64,000 nt of DNA from Nitratireductor aestuarii (GCF_014641695.1 NZ_BMIF01000005.1:186001-250000); one strand, 5' to 3'; numbered from the stretch's first letter, positions 24,353 to 33,244 are shown. The notes: generated by a model not told the origin, from the sequence alone. A program made the numbers and translations.

Positions 24353-25930
24353 TCACGGCTCGAAGTCGCCGGTGCTCGCGTCTCCGGCATTGCCGAAGGA
24401 CGTCCACCCTCCATCCACATAGAGGATCGAGCCGCTGATGTAAGAGGCGGCGGGAGAAGCGACGAAATACACCGCGTTCGCTATGTCCTGCGGCTTGCCC
24501 ATGTCGCCCATCGGAATGCGACGGCAGATGGCGCCCGTATCGATGCGGTTGTTGCGCTCCAGATCCTCGACGCCCGGCGTGCGGATGTAACCCGGCGCGA
24601 CCGTGACCACGCGCTTGCCCTGCGGGCCGAGCTCGGCGGCAAGGCAACGCGTCAGGATATCGATGGCGGCCTTTGAAGCACCATAAGCATGGCGCGGCGC
24701 AAAGGGGAGGAACGTGTTGATCGATCCAAGATTGACGATCACGCCGGCGCCGTCCGGCATCAATGCCAGGGTCTGCTTCACGCAGTTGAAGGCCCCGGTC
24801 ACGTTGACTTCCATCACCCTGGCCAGGTCTTCGAAGGTTTGTTCAACGGCGGGCTTGAAGACGTCAGCGATGGCGGCGTCGTTTACCAGCACATCGACGT
24901 GACCGTACCGCTGTTTGATCTGCTCGAATGCTGCGGATACGGCTTCGTCATCGGTGATGTCGAGCGCAATGCCGAGGCTGTCGGGACCGAGTTCGGCTGC
25001 AGCCTCCTCCGCGCCTTCGCGATCGAGCACGACAACCTTGTCGCCCTGGCTCGCAAACTGACGAACGATGGCTGCGCCTATGCCACGACCGCCACCGGTG
25101 ACAACGACGACACGGCCGCTCTCGGTTGCAGCAGGCGCTTCAAGCTCTGCCGCTGGAATTCCGATCACTTCCGGATGTGCATGTCCCGGCTGGTTGAATG
25201 CCGCCCAGGCGCCATCGACAGCAAGGCAGGAGCCGGTGACGTAACGGGCCTCCGGAGAGGACAGAAAGCCGATGGCGGATGCGATTTCATCCGGACGGCC
25301 AATGCGTCCGACGGGGATGCGACGGCGGGTGATCGACATGTCCACCTTGCCGCTCGACTCAAGCTCAGCCACCATCGGCGTGCGTACATAGCCAGGTGCG
25401 ACGGCGGTGACGCGGATACCCTTCGACGCCCACTCTGCCGCCAGCGATTTTGTCATCGAGATCACGGCAGCCTTGGAGGCCGCATAGGCATTGCGCGTAG
25501 GATTACCGAGCACGCCTGCCTGCGAGGCCGTATTGACGATTGCACCACCCTTCTGCATGCGCTTTGCTGCTTCGCGCGCCATTACGAATGCGCCGTAAAA
25601 ATTCACCTGCATTGTCAGGCGGAACTGTGCGAGGTCGGTGTTGACCGTCGTTGCCATCGTTGGTCCGACCGCAGCGTTATTGGCAAGGATGTCAACTCGG
25701 CCGACCTCCCGGTCGATACGCTCGTACATGGCAACGATCTCACCCTCGTTGCCGAGATTGCACTCGTGCCAGAGGTGCCCCTCTCCGAAACGGGCAACGA
25801 TGGCCGCTAGGTCACTGCCTGGAAGGTCCACCGCGAAGAGGCGGTGGCCACGGCGAGCAAACTCCGCCAGCAATGCCTGGCCGATACCGCCCGCAGCACC
25901 TGTTACGATTGCAAGTTTACGCTGATCCAT
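24353..25930 (-). CDS. Tandem fusion of two short-chain dehydrogenase (SDR) domains
   Basis: A 525-aa protein with two complete SDR domains, about 1-250 and 268-520. Domain 1 has VTGAAGGIGQALL, DILANNAAVGPT, NTASQAG and NAYAASKAAVISMTK. Domain 2 has VVTGGGRGIGAAIV, VLVNDAAIADV, NLGSINTF and HAYGASKAAIDILT. Both keep the Ser-Tyr-Lys residues, so two active sites are expected, perhaps mimicking one SDR dimer. GGGAGG precedes the start. No frameshift or linker scar is seen, so the fusion looks genuine. It could perform successive oxidations of alcohol groups on one substrate. It lies 114 bp after the flavin reductase gene. Confidence 0.9.
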   Translation of the reverse strand: MDQRKLAIVTGAAGGIGQALLAEFARRGHRLFAVDLPGSDLAAIVARFGEGHLWHECNLGNEGEIVAMYERIDREVGRVDILANNAAVGPTMATTVNTDLAQFRLTMQVNFYGAFVMAREAAKRMQKGGAIVNTASQAGVLGNPTRNAYAASKAAVISMTKSLAAEWASKGIRVTAVAPGYVRTPMVAELESSGKVDMSITRRRIPVGRIGRPDEIASAIGFLSSPEARYVTGSCLAVDGAWAAFNQPGHAHPEVIGIPAAELEAPAATESGRVVVVTGGGRGIGAAIVRQFASQGDKVVVLDREGAEEAAAELGPDSLGIALDITDDEAVSAAFEQIKQRYGHVDVLVNDAAIADVFKPAVEQTFEDLARVMEVNVTGAFNCVKQTLALMPDGAGVIVNLGSINTFLPFAPRHAYGASKAAIDILTRCLAAELGPQGKRVVTVAPGYIRTPGVEDLERNNRIDTGAICRRIPMGDMGKPQDIANAVYFVASPAASYISGSILYVDGGWTSFGNAGDASTGDFEP

Positions 25931-26044
25931 TGGATCCTCCCGGATTTTGGTGCGAAGAGTGCCGGCGTCAATGAAACGCCTGCCACTCCAGCATCTCGGT
26001 CTTTGTTATTGCGGCCGGAAAATGCGCCTCTTCTTCCACGATAC

Positions 26045-26581
26045 TTAGAAATCTGTATCCAGACGTCTGAGTAACCCATCGCGATAGAGCAGACTTTCCC
26101 GGTCCGACGTCATGATCGAGCGGACGCGCACGATAAACAGAACGTTTGCGCCGCTTTCCAGCGTATCCAGCACACTGCAGTCCATCGAAACCACTGAGTT
26201 CGAGAGCACCGGCGAGCCGGTTTCCTGGCGTTGCCAGAGCCCCTTTCGCTCGAACGGTCGCGCGGACGTAAGGTTCGGGTCCAGCAACTCGCGGACGATC
26301 TCATGCTGATCCTCCGAAACATAGTTGACGGAAAGACAGCCGGCGCTTCGAAGCTTCTGCGTGATCGGCGCCGTCGCATTCAGGCTGATGACCAGCGTCG
26401 GCGGTTCAGCGGAAGCGACAGCAATCGCCGAGGACGTCAGTGTCTGGCCGAAGCTCTTCCCTTCGCTCGCCGAGGCAATGATGATCACGGCAGAAGTAAT
26501 CTTCTGAAGCGCAGCCCGGAATTCCGCGCTGGCTACGTCTCGATGATCATTTTCGCTCGGGTGTTCAGCAATCTGATCCAA
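26045..26581 (-). CDS. Flavin reductase family protein (FMN-binding split barrel)
   Basis: A 178-aa protein with the flavin-reductase layout: FRAALQKITSAVIIIASASEGKSFGQTLTSSAIAVASAEPPTLVI (flavin-binding barrel), LSVNYVSEDQHEIVRELL and a C-terminal barrel strand set. It probably supplies reduced flavin to a two-component monooxygenase. No such oxygenase component is adjacent, and the type I Baeyer-Villiger-like enzyme at 41640-43292 does not need one. The start is a TTG at 26581 behind GAGGAAGG, and no ATG suits the N-terminus. It lies 75 bp after the SnoaL-like gene. Confidence 0.82.
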   Translation of the reverse strand: MDQIAEHPSENDHRDVASAEFRAALQKITSAVIIIASASEGKSFGQTLTSSAIAVASAEPPTLVISLNATAPITQKLRSAGCLSVNYVSEDQHEIVRELLDPNLTSARPFERKGLWQRQETGSPVLSNSVVSMDCSVLDTLESGANVLFIVRVRSIMTSDRESLLYRDGLLRRLDTDF

Positions 26582-26656
26582 CAGGCCTTCCTCTCAATCT
26601 CGGCCAAATTGCCATACGCTCCCATAGCGGAGACGATCGACAGCAATCTTGAACTC

Positions 26657-27178
26657 TTACTTGGTTCCTATCCGATACACGGGATCGTGCGGATAAGCAC
26701 AGCCAATTGGAGAGCGCGGGCCGAAGCGGGTAACTTCATCCTCCGCAGGAGCCTCTCCCGGGGCAACCCAATCGTATACGACGACGCGATCCAGTACACG
26801 CCACTCCTCGCCACGCTTCTCGAACAGGTCGCAATAGCGTCCGGCAAGGTAAACCTGCGTCTGGCCTGCTCTCTGATGCGCAGAGAAATAGGTTTCCACT
26901 GCGGCGCGGGTTTCACTTTGAAACTCGATCAGAATATTGCTGACCTGATGGATATTGCGCGGGTTCGTCTTGAAGACTTCAACGCACTTGGAAATGAACG
27001 TCTCAACTGGTCCATCCGCCATCGCACCGTGACGATCGGTTGCATCGGGCCAGTATGAGGCTCTCAGGGAAGCCTCATCGCACCGGTCCACACCGCGACA
27101 GTAGGTATAAATACAGTCGCGGATAGCCTCACGGTCGAGCAGTTCAGTCAAACGGTCAGGATTGCGAAATCCTTTCAT
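26657..27178 (-). CDS. SnoaL-like/NTF2-fold protein
   Basis: A 173-aa protein with the alpha+beta cone fold start typical of the SnoaL-like family (LLDREAIRDCIYTYCRGVDRCDEASLRASYWPDATDRHG), followed by beta strands (VETYFSAHQRAG, GEEWRVLDRVVVYDWV). Members include isomerases, dehydratases and the small subunits of ring-hydroxylating oxygenases, but no oxygenase large subunit is present here, so a dehydratase or isomerase role is more likely. The start lies one base after the stop of the acyl-CoA synthetase, whose last codons contain the AAGGAGG ribosome site, so translation is coupled. Confidence 0.85.
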   Translation of the reverse strand: MKGFRNPDRLTELLDREAIRDCIYTYCRGVDRCDEASLRASYWPDATDRHGAMADGPVETFISKCVEVFKTNPRNIHQVSNILIEFQSETRAAVETYFSAHQRAGQTQVYLAGRYCDLFEKRGEEWRVLDRVVVYDWVAPGEAPAEDEVTRFGPRSPIGCAYPHDPVYRIGTK

Positions 27179-27179
27179 C

Positions 27180-29279
27180 TCACACCTCCTTGCGCGGAAT
27201 GATAAGTGCGTCGAGCACCTTCACGCCCTGCCCCTTCGGCATCACGCGAACCGGGTTCAGGTCAATGCCCTCGATTTCTTCAGCGTGCGCCGCTGCAAAG
27301 CGAGACAGCTTCGACAGGAGCTCGGCGAGCGCGTTGACGTCGGAAGGTTCCGCACCGCGCACGCCTTCCAGCATCGAGTAACCGCGGATCTCACGGATCA
27401 TGCGGTGCGCCTCATCCACATCAAAGGGCGCAGCACGGAAGGTCACGTCCTTCAGCACTTCGACGAACACGCCGCCCAGACCGAACATGACCACTGGTCC
27501 GAGCACCGGATCGCGTGACACACCCGCAATGGTCTCGACCCCCTGCCCGATCATGGGCGTTACCACGATGCCTTCGATCCGCGCGCCGGGAACCTTGTCC
27601 TGCGCACGCGCCAGGATGCCGGCGGCAGCCTCACGCGCCTCATCCTCGGAGCGAACGTTGACGACAACGCCACCGACTTCCGTCTTGTGCGCAATATCCG
27701 GCGACGAAATCTTGAGAACGACAGGGAAACCGACCCGCGCAGCGGCAGCGCCAACATCTCCATCAGGTGCGACGAGTTCCTCATGCGGAAACTCGATGCC
27801 CGCATGCGACAGCAGCTTCTTGGCGGCATGCTCGCTCACCTCTTCGCGCGGAATGGCGATCTTCTGCATGGGCTCAAGCGCCTTGCGCACCTTGGCCTGT
27901 TCGAAGCTCTCGCGGAACTGGTTGAGGGCGCCAATAGCCTTCATCAGCGCCGAGCCATCCTCATGGACGATGAAGCCGCGGTCCTCGAACTGCTTCTCCA
28001 CCTCGCGTGGCACCGACATGGTGGCAGCCTTGACGAGATCCTTCGCGCCAGCGGTCGCAGCATCGAGCGCCTCGATAAGACGCGGTCCGTAGGTTTTCGA
28101 GTTCGGGCCGCTCTGCAGAACGGCCGAAAAGATGTCATAGCCGCCGCGCTCGATCATGGAGCGCATGTACTGGGTCATGAGCGGCAGATCGGTGACGGCC
28201 TGAGCCGTCGCATCAACCGGGTTCTTGGGCGACGCATAAGGAAGAAGTGCCTTCAGCTCCGCCTGAACGTCGGCTGGCATGGGTGCAACCTTCAGGCCAT
28301 TCTCCTCGGCGTCATCCGCCATCTGGATGCCGAAGCCGCCCGAGAACGTGAAGATGCCGATCTTGTTGCCCTTGGGGTAAATCCCGAACGAGGCGGCATA
28401 GGCGATGTCGAGCTGCTCTGCAGTGGTACGGGCGCGGTATGCGCCATACTGGCGGAGCACCGCATCAAAGACCGCGTCCGACCCTGCAAGGGCGGCCGTG
28501 TGCGAGGCGGCAGCTTCCGCGCCGACCGAGGAGCGGCCTGTCTTCATGAAGACGATCGCCTTGCCGAGCTTGCGGGCGGTGTCGAGTGCCTCAATGAAGC
28601 TGTCGCGGTTGCGCACGCCCTCGGCGTAGGCCATCACCACACGTGTTTCCGGCTGCTGCACGACGTATTTCAGTGCTTCGGCAATGTCGATGTCGCATTC
28701 GTTGCCCGACGTCAGCCACTGGCTGATGCCCATGCCCCGATTGCGGGCAAGATCGGCAAGTGCCGCGCCGTATGCGCCGCTCTGGGAAACTATGGCGACC
28801 GGTCCGGGCTGGATGAATTCCTCGTCCAATACGACCGAGAAGGTGCCGTAGAACTTGGCAGAGGAGTTGAAGACGCCGAGGCAGTTTGGCCCGAGCAGGC
28901 GCATGCCTGCCGCACGGGCGATGGCGACCATCTCCTTCTGCGCAGCGGCACCCGCCTCATCGGCTTCCGCGAAACCGGCAGAAAACACGATTGCAGCCTT
29001 CACGCCTTTTTCGGCGCAGCTGCGGACCGCTTCGACAGTCGCCTTGGCAGGCACAGCGAGAAGCGCGATGTCCGGGCTTTCCGGCAGATCCGCGACCGAT
29101 GCGTAGGCCTTGTATCCCTGAACTGTTTCGCGGTTCGGATTGACGGGATAGACCGTGCCCTCATAGCCCGCTTCATTCAGGTAGCGCAGGGGTCTGCCGC
29201 CGATGCGGGTGACATCTTCCGACGCCCCAATGATGGCGACGGACCGGGGTGAGAACAGGGCTGAAAAATGCTCAGACAT
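27180..29279 (-). CDS. Acetate--CoA ligase (ADP-forming) family acyl-CoA synthetase
   Basis: A 699-aa single-chain NDP-forming acyl-CoA synthetase. From the N-terminus: CoA-binding domain (SVAIIGASEDVTRIGGRPLRYL), the flavodoxin-like succinyl-CoA-ligase domains (IVSQSGAYGAAL, KTGRSSVGAEAAASHTAALAG with the expected phospho-His in ASHT) and an ATP-grasp domain from about 480 (LLSHAGIEFPHEEL, VVLKISSPDIAHKTEVGGV, GVFVEVLKDVTFRAAPF). It activates an organic acid with ATP and CoA, giving ADP. The ATG at 29279 overlaps the stop of the SMP-30 gene (TGATG), which fits a sequence of lactone opening followed by CoA activation. Confidence 0.92.
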   Translation of the reverse strand: MSEHFSALFSPRSVAIIGASEDVTRIGGRPLRYLNEAGYEGTVYPVNPNRETVQGYKAYASVADLPESPDIALLAVPAKATVEAVRSCAEKGVKAAIVFSAGFAEADEAGAAAQKEMVAIARAAGMRLLGPNCLGVFNSSAKFYGTFSVVLDEEFIQPGPVAIVSQSGAYGAALADLARNRGMGISQWLTSGNECDIDIAEALKYVVQQPETRVVMAYAEGVRNRDSFIEALDTARKLGKAIVFMKTGRSSVGAEAAASHTAALAGSDAVFDAVLRQYGAYRARTTAEQLDIAYAASFGIYPKGNKIGIFTFSGGFGIQMADDAEENGLKVAPMPADVQAELKALLPYASPKNPVDATAQAVTDLPLMTQYMRSMIERGGYDIFSAVLQSGPNSKTYGPRLIEALDAATAGAKDLVKAATMSVPREVEKQFEDRGFIVHEDGSALMKAIGALNQFRESFEQAKVRKALEPMQKIAIPREEVSEHAAKKLLSHAGIEFPHEELVAPDGDVGAAAARVGFPVVLKISSPDIAHKTEVGGVVVNVRSEDEAREAAAGILARAQDKVPGARIEGIVVTPMIGQGVETIAGVSRDPVLGPVVMFGLGGVFVEVLKDVTFRAAPFDVDEAHRMIREIRGYSMLEGVRGAEPSDVNALAELLSKLSRFAAAHAEEIEGIDLNPVRVMPKGQGVKVLDALIIPRKEV

Positions 29280-30169
29280 CAAATGTTTCCTTGCTGATCC
29301 CCAAAACGGGTCTCGGGGATGCCGGTAACTCCAAGTCCTTCGATGGCGAACACATGGCCGCCTGCAGGATGGCGGGAGACAGCGCGTCCCGTGCCGGAAT
29401 CCTTGATCGAGGTAACATAGAGGGTGGACATGTCGGGTCCGCCGAAGGCGAGACAGGATGGCATATCCGTGGGCGCATCGATGATGCGGTCGAGCTGGCC
29501 GTCCGGGGCATAGCGGCCGATCTTGCCGACCTGCACCAGTGCGACCCAGATATAGCCTTCAGAATCGACGGTCGCGCCGTCAGGACCGGAATTGTAGGGC
29601 TTGGTGTCCACATGGATGCGCGGCGCTTCCAGCCCACGCTCTTCGGGGCTGTAGCTATAAGCGCGCACCGCTCGGTCGAGGCTGTCGGCGAAGTAGAACG
29701 TCCCGCCATCCGGGCTGAAACAGATGGCATTGGTGATGCGCAGCCCGTTGGCGAGGATCTCGGTCTTTCCGGACGCGCTCACACGGTAGAGTTCACCGCG
29801 CGGATCTGCATTGACACCCATGGTTCCGCACAGGAAGCGTCCCTGGCGGTCGACCTTGCCATCGTTGAAGCGGACCAGCTTGTCGGGTTCGGCGAACCTG
29901 AAGAGCGTGCGCAGCTCGGATGTCTCGAGATCGAACTCGTAAATTCCATCCTGAAGGCCGGCAACCAGGCGGCGGCCCTGCGAAAGACCGACGGAGCCCA
30001 CCATGGAGGGCAGCGTCCATTCCTGGAAGCGCTCGGCCCGCGTGTCGTAGCAATGGATCTTGCAGGCAACGCTGTCGACCCAATAGAGGCACTCGTGGAG
30101 GGAATCCCAGACCGGGCTTTCACCCAGAAGAGACGGTTGCGGCGAAATTCTCCGCGCGCTGAGCAGCAT
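29279..30169 (-). CDS. SMP-30/gluconolactonase family protein, second copy
   Basis: A 296-aa propeller lactonase-like protein, clearly different from the copy at 17835-18719. Conserved sites are LGESPVWD (E17), RFNDGKVDRQGRFLCGTM, NAICFSPDGGTFYFADS and GPDGATVDSEGYIWVA. It is directly followed, with a 1-base overlap, by the ADP-forming acyl-CoA synthetase, and preceded by an ABC-transporter binding protein. Lactone hydrolysis then CoA activation is a reasonable reading. A hairpin at 30200-30222 separates it from the binding-protein gene. Confidence 0.88.
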   Translation of the reverse strand: MLLSARRISPQPSLLGESPVWDSLHECLYWVDSVACKIHCYDTRAERFQEWTLPSMVGSVGLSQGRRLVAGLQDGIYEFDLETSELRTLFRFAEPDKLVRFNDGKVDRQGRFLCGTMGVNADPRGELYRVSASGKTEILANGLRITNAICFSPDGGTFYFADSLDRAVRAYSYSPEERGLEAPRIHVDTKPYNSGPDGATVDSEGYIWVALVQVGKIGRYAPDGQLDRIIDAPTDMPSCLAFGGPDMSTLYVTSIKDSGTGRAVSRHPAGGHVFAIEGLGVTGIPETRFGDQQGNI

Positions 30170-30199
30170 TGTTCACATCCTGTAGTCAAAGGAAGAGGT

Positions 30200-30222
30200 G
30201 GCGTAGCCATGATGGCTACGCC
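30200..30222. other. Intercistronic hairpin downstream of the substrate-binding protein gene
   Basis: GGCGTAGCCAT and ATGGCTACGCC form a perfect 11-bp inverted repeat with one central base, between the binding-protein stop (30233) and the SMP-30 start (30169). There is no T-run after it on the minus strand. Hairpins here often protect the abundant binding-protein mRNA and let only part of the transcription through. Confidence 0.6.
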
Positions 30223-30232
30223 GGGGATCAAC

Positions 30233-31474
30233 TTATCCCTTGAGGGCCGGGCACTTGTTCTCCGAAACCGGAGTCCAGGCTTCCTCACCCGGAAGCTCGC
30301 CCGTGATTTCGTAGTAGTCCCACGGATACTTCGACTCGTCCGGCGACTTGATGCGGGCGGAGAGGACCGGGCGCATCAGCTGACCATCGGCGCGGATCTT
30401 GATGTCTTTGTGGATGAAATCCTCGACAGGATTTTCATGCATCCATTCCGACACGGCCTTGCCGTCGTCCGTACCCAGAGCCTGAACGGCCTTCAGGTAG
30501 TGCTTGACTGCCGTGAAGGTGCCGAGGTGCGCCTCGTTGGGCACTCGGTCTGCCTTGAAGGATTCCTGGAAGCGCTTGGTGAAGGCGCGGGTCTCGTCGT
30601 TGGCGTCCCAGTACATGGCCGTACCGAAGCGCAGGCCCTGTGCGGCATCGAGACCGATGGAGTGGATCATGTTGATCTGGATGCCGAGCGGCGCCAGAAC
30701 CTGACCGGCTTCAGCGATGCCGAATTCCTTCGCCTGCTTGATCAGATTGCCAAAGTCGGTACCCGAGTTTGCGATGCCGATGACCTGCGCGCCGGAAGCC
30801 TGGGCCTGCAGGAGCTGCGAGGAAAAGTCGGTGGTGCCGAGCGGATGCAGGACCGACCCCACAACCTTGCCGCCTGCCCCCTCGATGAAGCGGGTCGCGT
30901 CATCCTGGTACTGCTTGCCGAACGTGTAGTCGACGGTGATGAAGTACCAGCTGTCCTTGCCGTCAGCCAGAAGCGGGGTAACCGTACCCTTGGGCAGCGC
31001 ATAGGTGTCGTGCACCCACTGGATGGTGTAGGGCGAGCATGCCTCGCGCGTCAGGTCCGGCGTGGCGGTGCCTGCGATGAGATAAGGCTTCTCGTTGGTG
31101 CGCATGATCTCATGCACGGCCAGAGCGATGGAGGATGCGGAGCAGCCGACGATGACGTCCACGCCTTCCTGCTCTACCCACTTGCGTGCCGTGGCAACAC
31201 CGACGTCAGGCTTGTTCTGGTCGTCGGCAACGACAACCTCGATCTTGGCGCCGCCGATCTCGTTGCCGAAATCTTCTGCGACAAGCTTCACGACAGCCGT
31301 CGAGCCGGGGCCGCAGTTGTCGGAATAGACGCCCGACTGGTCGTTCATGACGCCGATGCGGATGACATTGTCCGTCATGGATGCGGCGTTTGCCGCACCG
31401 GCATAACCGGTCAGCGCCGTCGCACAGCTGAGTACAGCCATGGATACGAAACGAATGGAATTATTGCTTACCAT
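30233..31474 (-). CDS. ABC transporter substrate-binding protein (LivJ/LivK type)
   Basis: A 413-aa periplasmic receptor of the branched-chain amino-acid/aromatic-acid type. The first ~30 residues are a signal peptide ending ANAAS, followed by IRIGVMNDQSGVYSDNCGPGSTAVVKLV, the Leu/Ile/Val-binding-fold start (periplasmic binding protein type 1). In Rhizobiales and Rhodopseudomonas such proteins often bind aromatic or alicyclic acids. Matching permease and ATPase genes lie at 33315-36637, separated by the SDR and IclR genes. GGGAGG precedes the start. It is probably the first gene of the run continuing to 22448. The 79-bp gap before it contains AT-rich DNA (TTAATTCATATGTTTAC) that may be a promoter. 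Confidence 0.92.
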   Translation of the reverse strand: MVSNNSIRFVSMAVLSCATALTGYAGAANAASMTDNVIRIGVMNDQSGVYSDNCGPGSTAVVKLVAEDFGNEIGGAKIEVVVADDQNKPDVGVATARKWVEQEGVDVIVGCSASSIALAVHEIMRTNEKPYLIAGTATPDLTREACSPYTIQWVHDTYALPKGTVTPLLADGKDSWYFITVDYTFGKQYQDDATRFIEGAGGKVVGSVLHPLGTTDFSSQLLQAQASGAQVIGIANSGTDFGNLIKQAKEFGIAEAGQVLAPLGIQINMIHSIGLDAAQGLRFGTAMYWDANDETRAFTKRFQESFKADRVPNEAHLGTFTAVKHYLKAVQALGTDDGKAVSEWMHENPVEDFIHKDIKIRADGQLMRPVLSARIKSPDESKYPWDYYEITGELPGEEAWTPVSENKCPALKG

Positions 31475-31553
31475 CTAGGTACTACCTCCCAACATGCTGC
31501 CTCGCTCCACCGAATGCAGCTAATCCATACTTTCTGCTGATTAATTCATATGT

Positions 31554-32312
31554 TTACGAAAATGCGAACGTCATCGCTCCGTCGACGAACAGCATGTCGC
31601 CACTGATCCAGCTTGCTTCGTCGGAAGCCAGGAAAAGGGCCGCATTGGCGATATCCTGCGGCTCGCCGAGGCGCTGCAGCGGCACACGCTGACGGCGACG
31701 CTCCCATGCCTCTTCGGATACCACCAGATTGGCGCCATCGGTTCGCGTGGAACCGGGTGCGATTGCCGCGACCCGGATGTTGTCGGGTCCGAATTCCGCA
31801 GCTGCCGACCGCGTCGAGGACGCGACAGCGCCCTTGATCGCACTGTACATGATGCCGTGCTTCATCGCGAGAACCGCCGAAGGAGATGCGATGTTAACTA
31901 TCGCGCCACCACCTGCCTCGCGCATCTGCGGAACGGCTGCCTGATAGCCCCAGATGACGCCCTTGAAGCCGACGTCGATCATCCGGTCGATCATCTCTTC
32001 GGTCTGATCTTCGAGTGGGCCGTAGCGGTTCCACATCGCATTGTTGACTAGGATTGTCACCGGACCGGCAGCTTCCTTCAAAGCCGCGGCGGCATTGAAA
32101 ACGTCATCGCGCTTGGCGACATTGCCTTGCAGGGCAATGGCCTGGCCGCCTGCTGCGCGGATCGCTGCGGCAGCCTCTTCTGCAACCTCAAGCTTGAGAT
32201 CCAGAACGCCGACGAAAGCGCCTTCCCGGGCATAGACTTCGGATATCGCGCGGCCAATTCCACGACCGCCACCCGTCACCAGTGCGACCTTACCCTCGAG
32301 CCTGCCTCCCAT
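31554..32312 (-). CDS. SDR family oxidoreductase
   Basis: A 252-aa short-chain dehydrogenase. I choose the ATG at 32312 (MGGRLEGKVALVTGGG) behind GGGAGG rather than upstream ATGs. Visible are GGGRGIGRAI, TILVNNAMWNRY, IVNIASPSAVLAMKHGIMYSAIKGAV (Ser, Tyr, Lys) and GDMLFVDGAMTF. NNAM-W in place of NNAG is slightly unusual. It is divergent from the IclR regulator, and its promoter region holds TCACGA/TCGTGA and GTGAAA/TTTCAC repeats, so it is likely an IclR target. It probably oxidises a secondary alcohol to the ketone used by the monooxygenase. Confidence 0.9.
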   Translation of the reverse strand: MGGRLEGKVALVTGGGRGIGRAISEVYAREGAFVGVLDLKLEVAEEAAAAIRAAGGQAIALQGNVAKRDDVFNAAAALKEAAGPVTILVNNAMWNRYGPLEDQTEEMIDRMIDVGFKGVIWGYQAAVPQMREAGGGAIVNIASPSAVLAMKHGIMYSAIKGAVASSTRSAAAEFGPDNIRVAAIAPGSTRTDGANLVVSEEAWERRRQRVPLQRLGEPQDIANAALFLASDEASWISGDMLFVDGAMTFAFS

Positions 32313-32344
32313 GCGGCTGCCTCCCATGATGTGTAGATCTTCTG

Positions 32345-32359
32345 TCACGAAAATCGTGA
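32345..32359. promoter_or_regulatory. Inverted repeat TCACGA-AAA-TCGTGA upstream of the SDR
   Basis: A perfect 6-bp inverted repeat with a 3-base spacer, 33 bp upstream of the SDR start at 32312. It resembles a diverged version of the TTTCAC/GTGAAA sites beside the IclR gene and may be part of the same control region. Confidence 0.5.
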
Positions 32360-32418
32360 GGTGTTACAAAAACGAAGATGTCATGTGCAAAAAAGAACTG
32401 CTACTCTTATTGCTATGT

Positions 32419-32442
32419 GTGAAAGAGTTTCACGTATGTGAA
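32419..32442. promoter_or_regulatory. Putative IclR operator, triple half-site
   Basis: GTGAAA-GAG-TTTCAC followed directly by GTAT and GTGAA, giving two overlapping palindromes. The right part (CACGTATGTGAAGA) recurs exactly at 43629-43642. The site ends 25 bp before the IclR start, which suggests autoregulation. Confidence 0.7.
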
Positions 32443-32467
32443 GAATCGCGTGGGAGGACCGCCATTC

Positions 32468-33244
32468 ATGCAGTCACAGCAGGTCAAGTCAGCTGTCCGG
32501 GCACTCGAGATCCTGGAGTATTTCCGTCTCAATCAGCAGAGGCGTTCGATGTCCGAGATTGCCAACGATCTGGGCTATCCGCAGTCCAGTGCGACAGTGT
32601 TGCTTAAGACGTTAGTTACTTTGTCCTATCTCAGCTACGATCGTCAGGAACGGGCCTATTTTCCTACGCCAAAGGTGACGGCACTGGGCGACTGGATTCC
32701 GATGGCGTTGTTCGGCAGCGGCAAGGTTCTGGACGCAATGCGCGATGTCCACAACGCAACGGGTGAAGGCACCTTCATCGGCACGATCAGCGAGATCTAT
32801 CTCCAATACACCCGCACGATCGAATCGATCCACGCCCTGCGTTTCCATATCGATGAGGGCTCCATCGTCCCGTTGACGCGATCTGCAGCGGGATGGATGT
32901 TGCTATCGCACCTGCCGCGCAAGCGCGTGGAGAATCTTGTCCGCCGCGCCAACATCGCCTGCAAGCCACATGAACGCGTGACGCTGGAGGAGATGGAAGC
33001 GAGAATCGCCGAGATCAAGAAGAAGGGCTACGCCTATGCCGAGGGCGTACCGCTCGAGGGCGGCGCAACGATCGTCCTCCCCCTTCCCGTCCGCATTCAG
33101 GGCCAGCCAGCGTGCCTTGCCATCGGCGGCGTGACACAGCGCATCAACGACAATTTCGACGCTTATCTGGATGCGCTGCGGAGCGCCGTCGCCTCCATAA
33201 GGGAGACCGAGGTCTTCCTCACGCCAATCAAGATCGAGATCTGA
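32468..33244 (+). CDS. IclR family transcriptional regulator
   Basis: A 258-aa regulator. The start at 32468 (MQSQQVKSAVRALEIL) has GGGAGGA upstream; the longer ATG at 32438 lies inside the putative operator and is unlikely. N-terminal winged helix: SAVRALEILEYF, MSEIANDLGYPQSSATVLLKTLVTLSYLSYD. The C-terminal IclR effector domain follows (HNATGEGTFIGTISEIYLQYTRTIES, VPLTRSAAGWMLLSHL, GGATIVLPLPVRIQGQPACLAIGGVTQR). Members control aromatic, hydroaromatic or glyoxylate pathways. It is divergent from the SDR and followed by a strong bidirectional terminator. Candidate targets are the SDR, the monooxygenase and the thiolase operon. Confidence 0.93.
   Translation: MQSQQVKSAVRALEILEYFRLNQQRRSMSEIANDLGYPQSSATVLLKTLVTLSYLSYDRQERAYFPTPKVTALGDWIPMALFGSGKVLDAMRDVHNATGEGTFIGTISEIYLQYTRTIESIHALRFHIDEGSIVPLTRSAAGWMLLSHLPRKRVENLVRRANIACKPHERVTLEEMEARIAEIKKKGYAYAEGVPLEGGATIVLPLPVRIQGQPACLAIGGVTQRINDNFDAYLDALRSAVASIRETEVFLTPIKIEI

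Noticed and set aside
27687-29252. A 521-codon open frame on the plus strand
   Set aside because: Antisense shadow of the ADP-forming acyl-CoA synthetase, which has full domain motifs.
29249-31540. A 763-codon open frame on the plus strand
   Set aside because: It lies opposite the SMP-30 and substrate-binding-protein genes, has no family motif, and is explained by high-GC codon bias on the minus strand.
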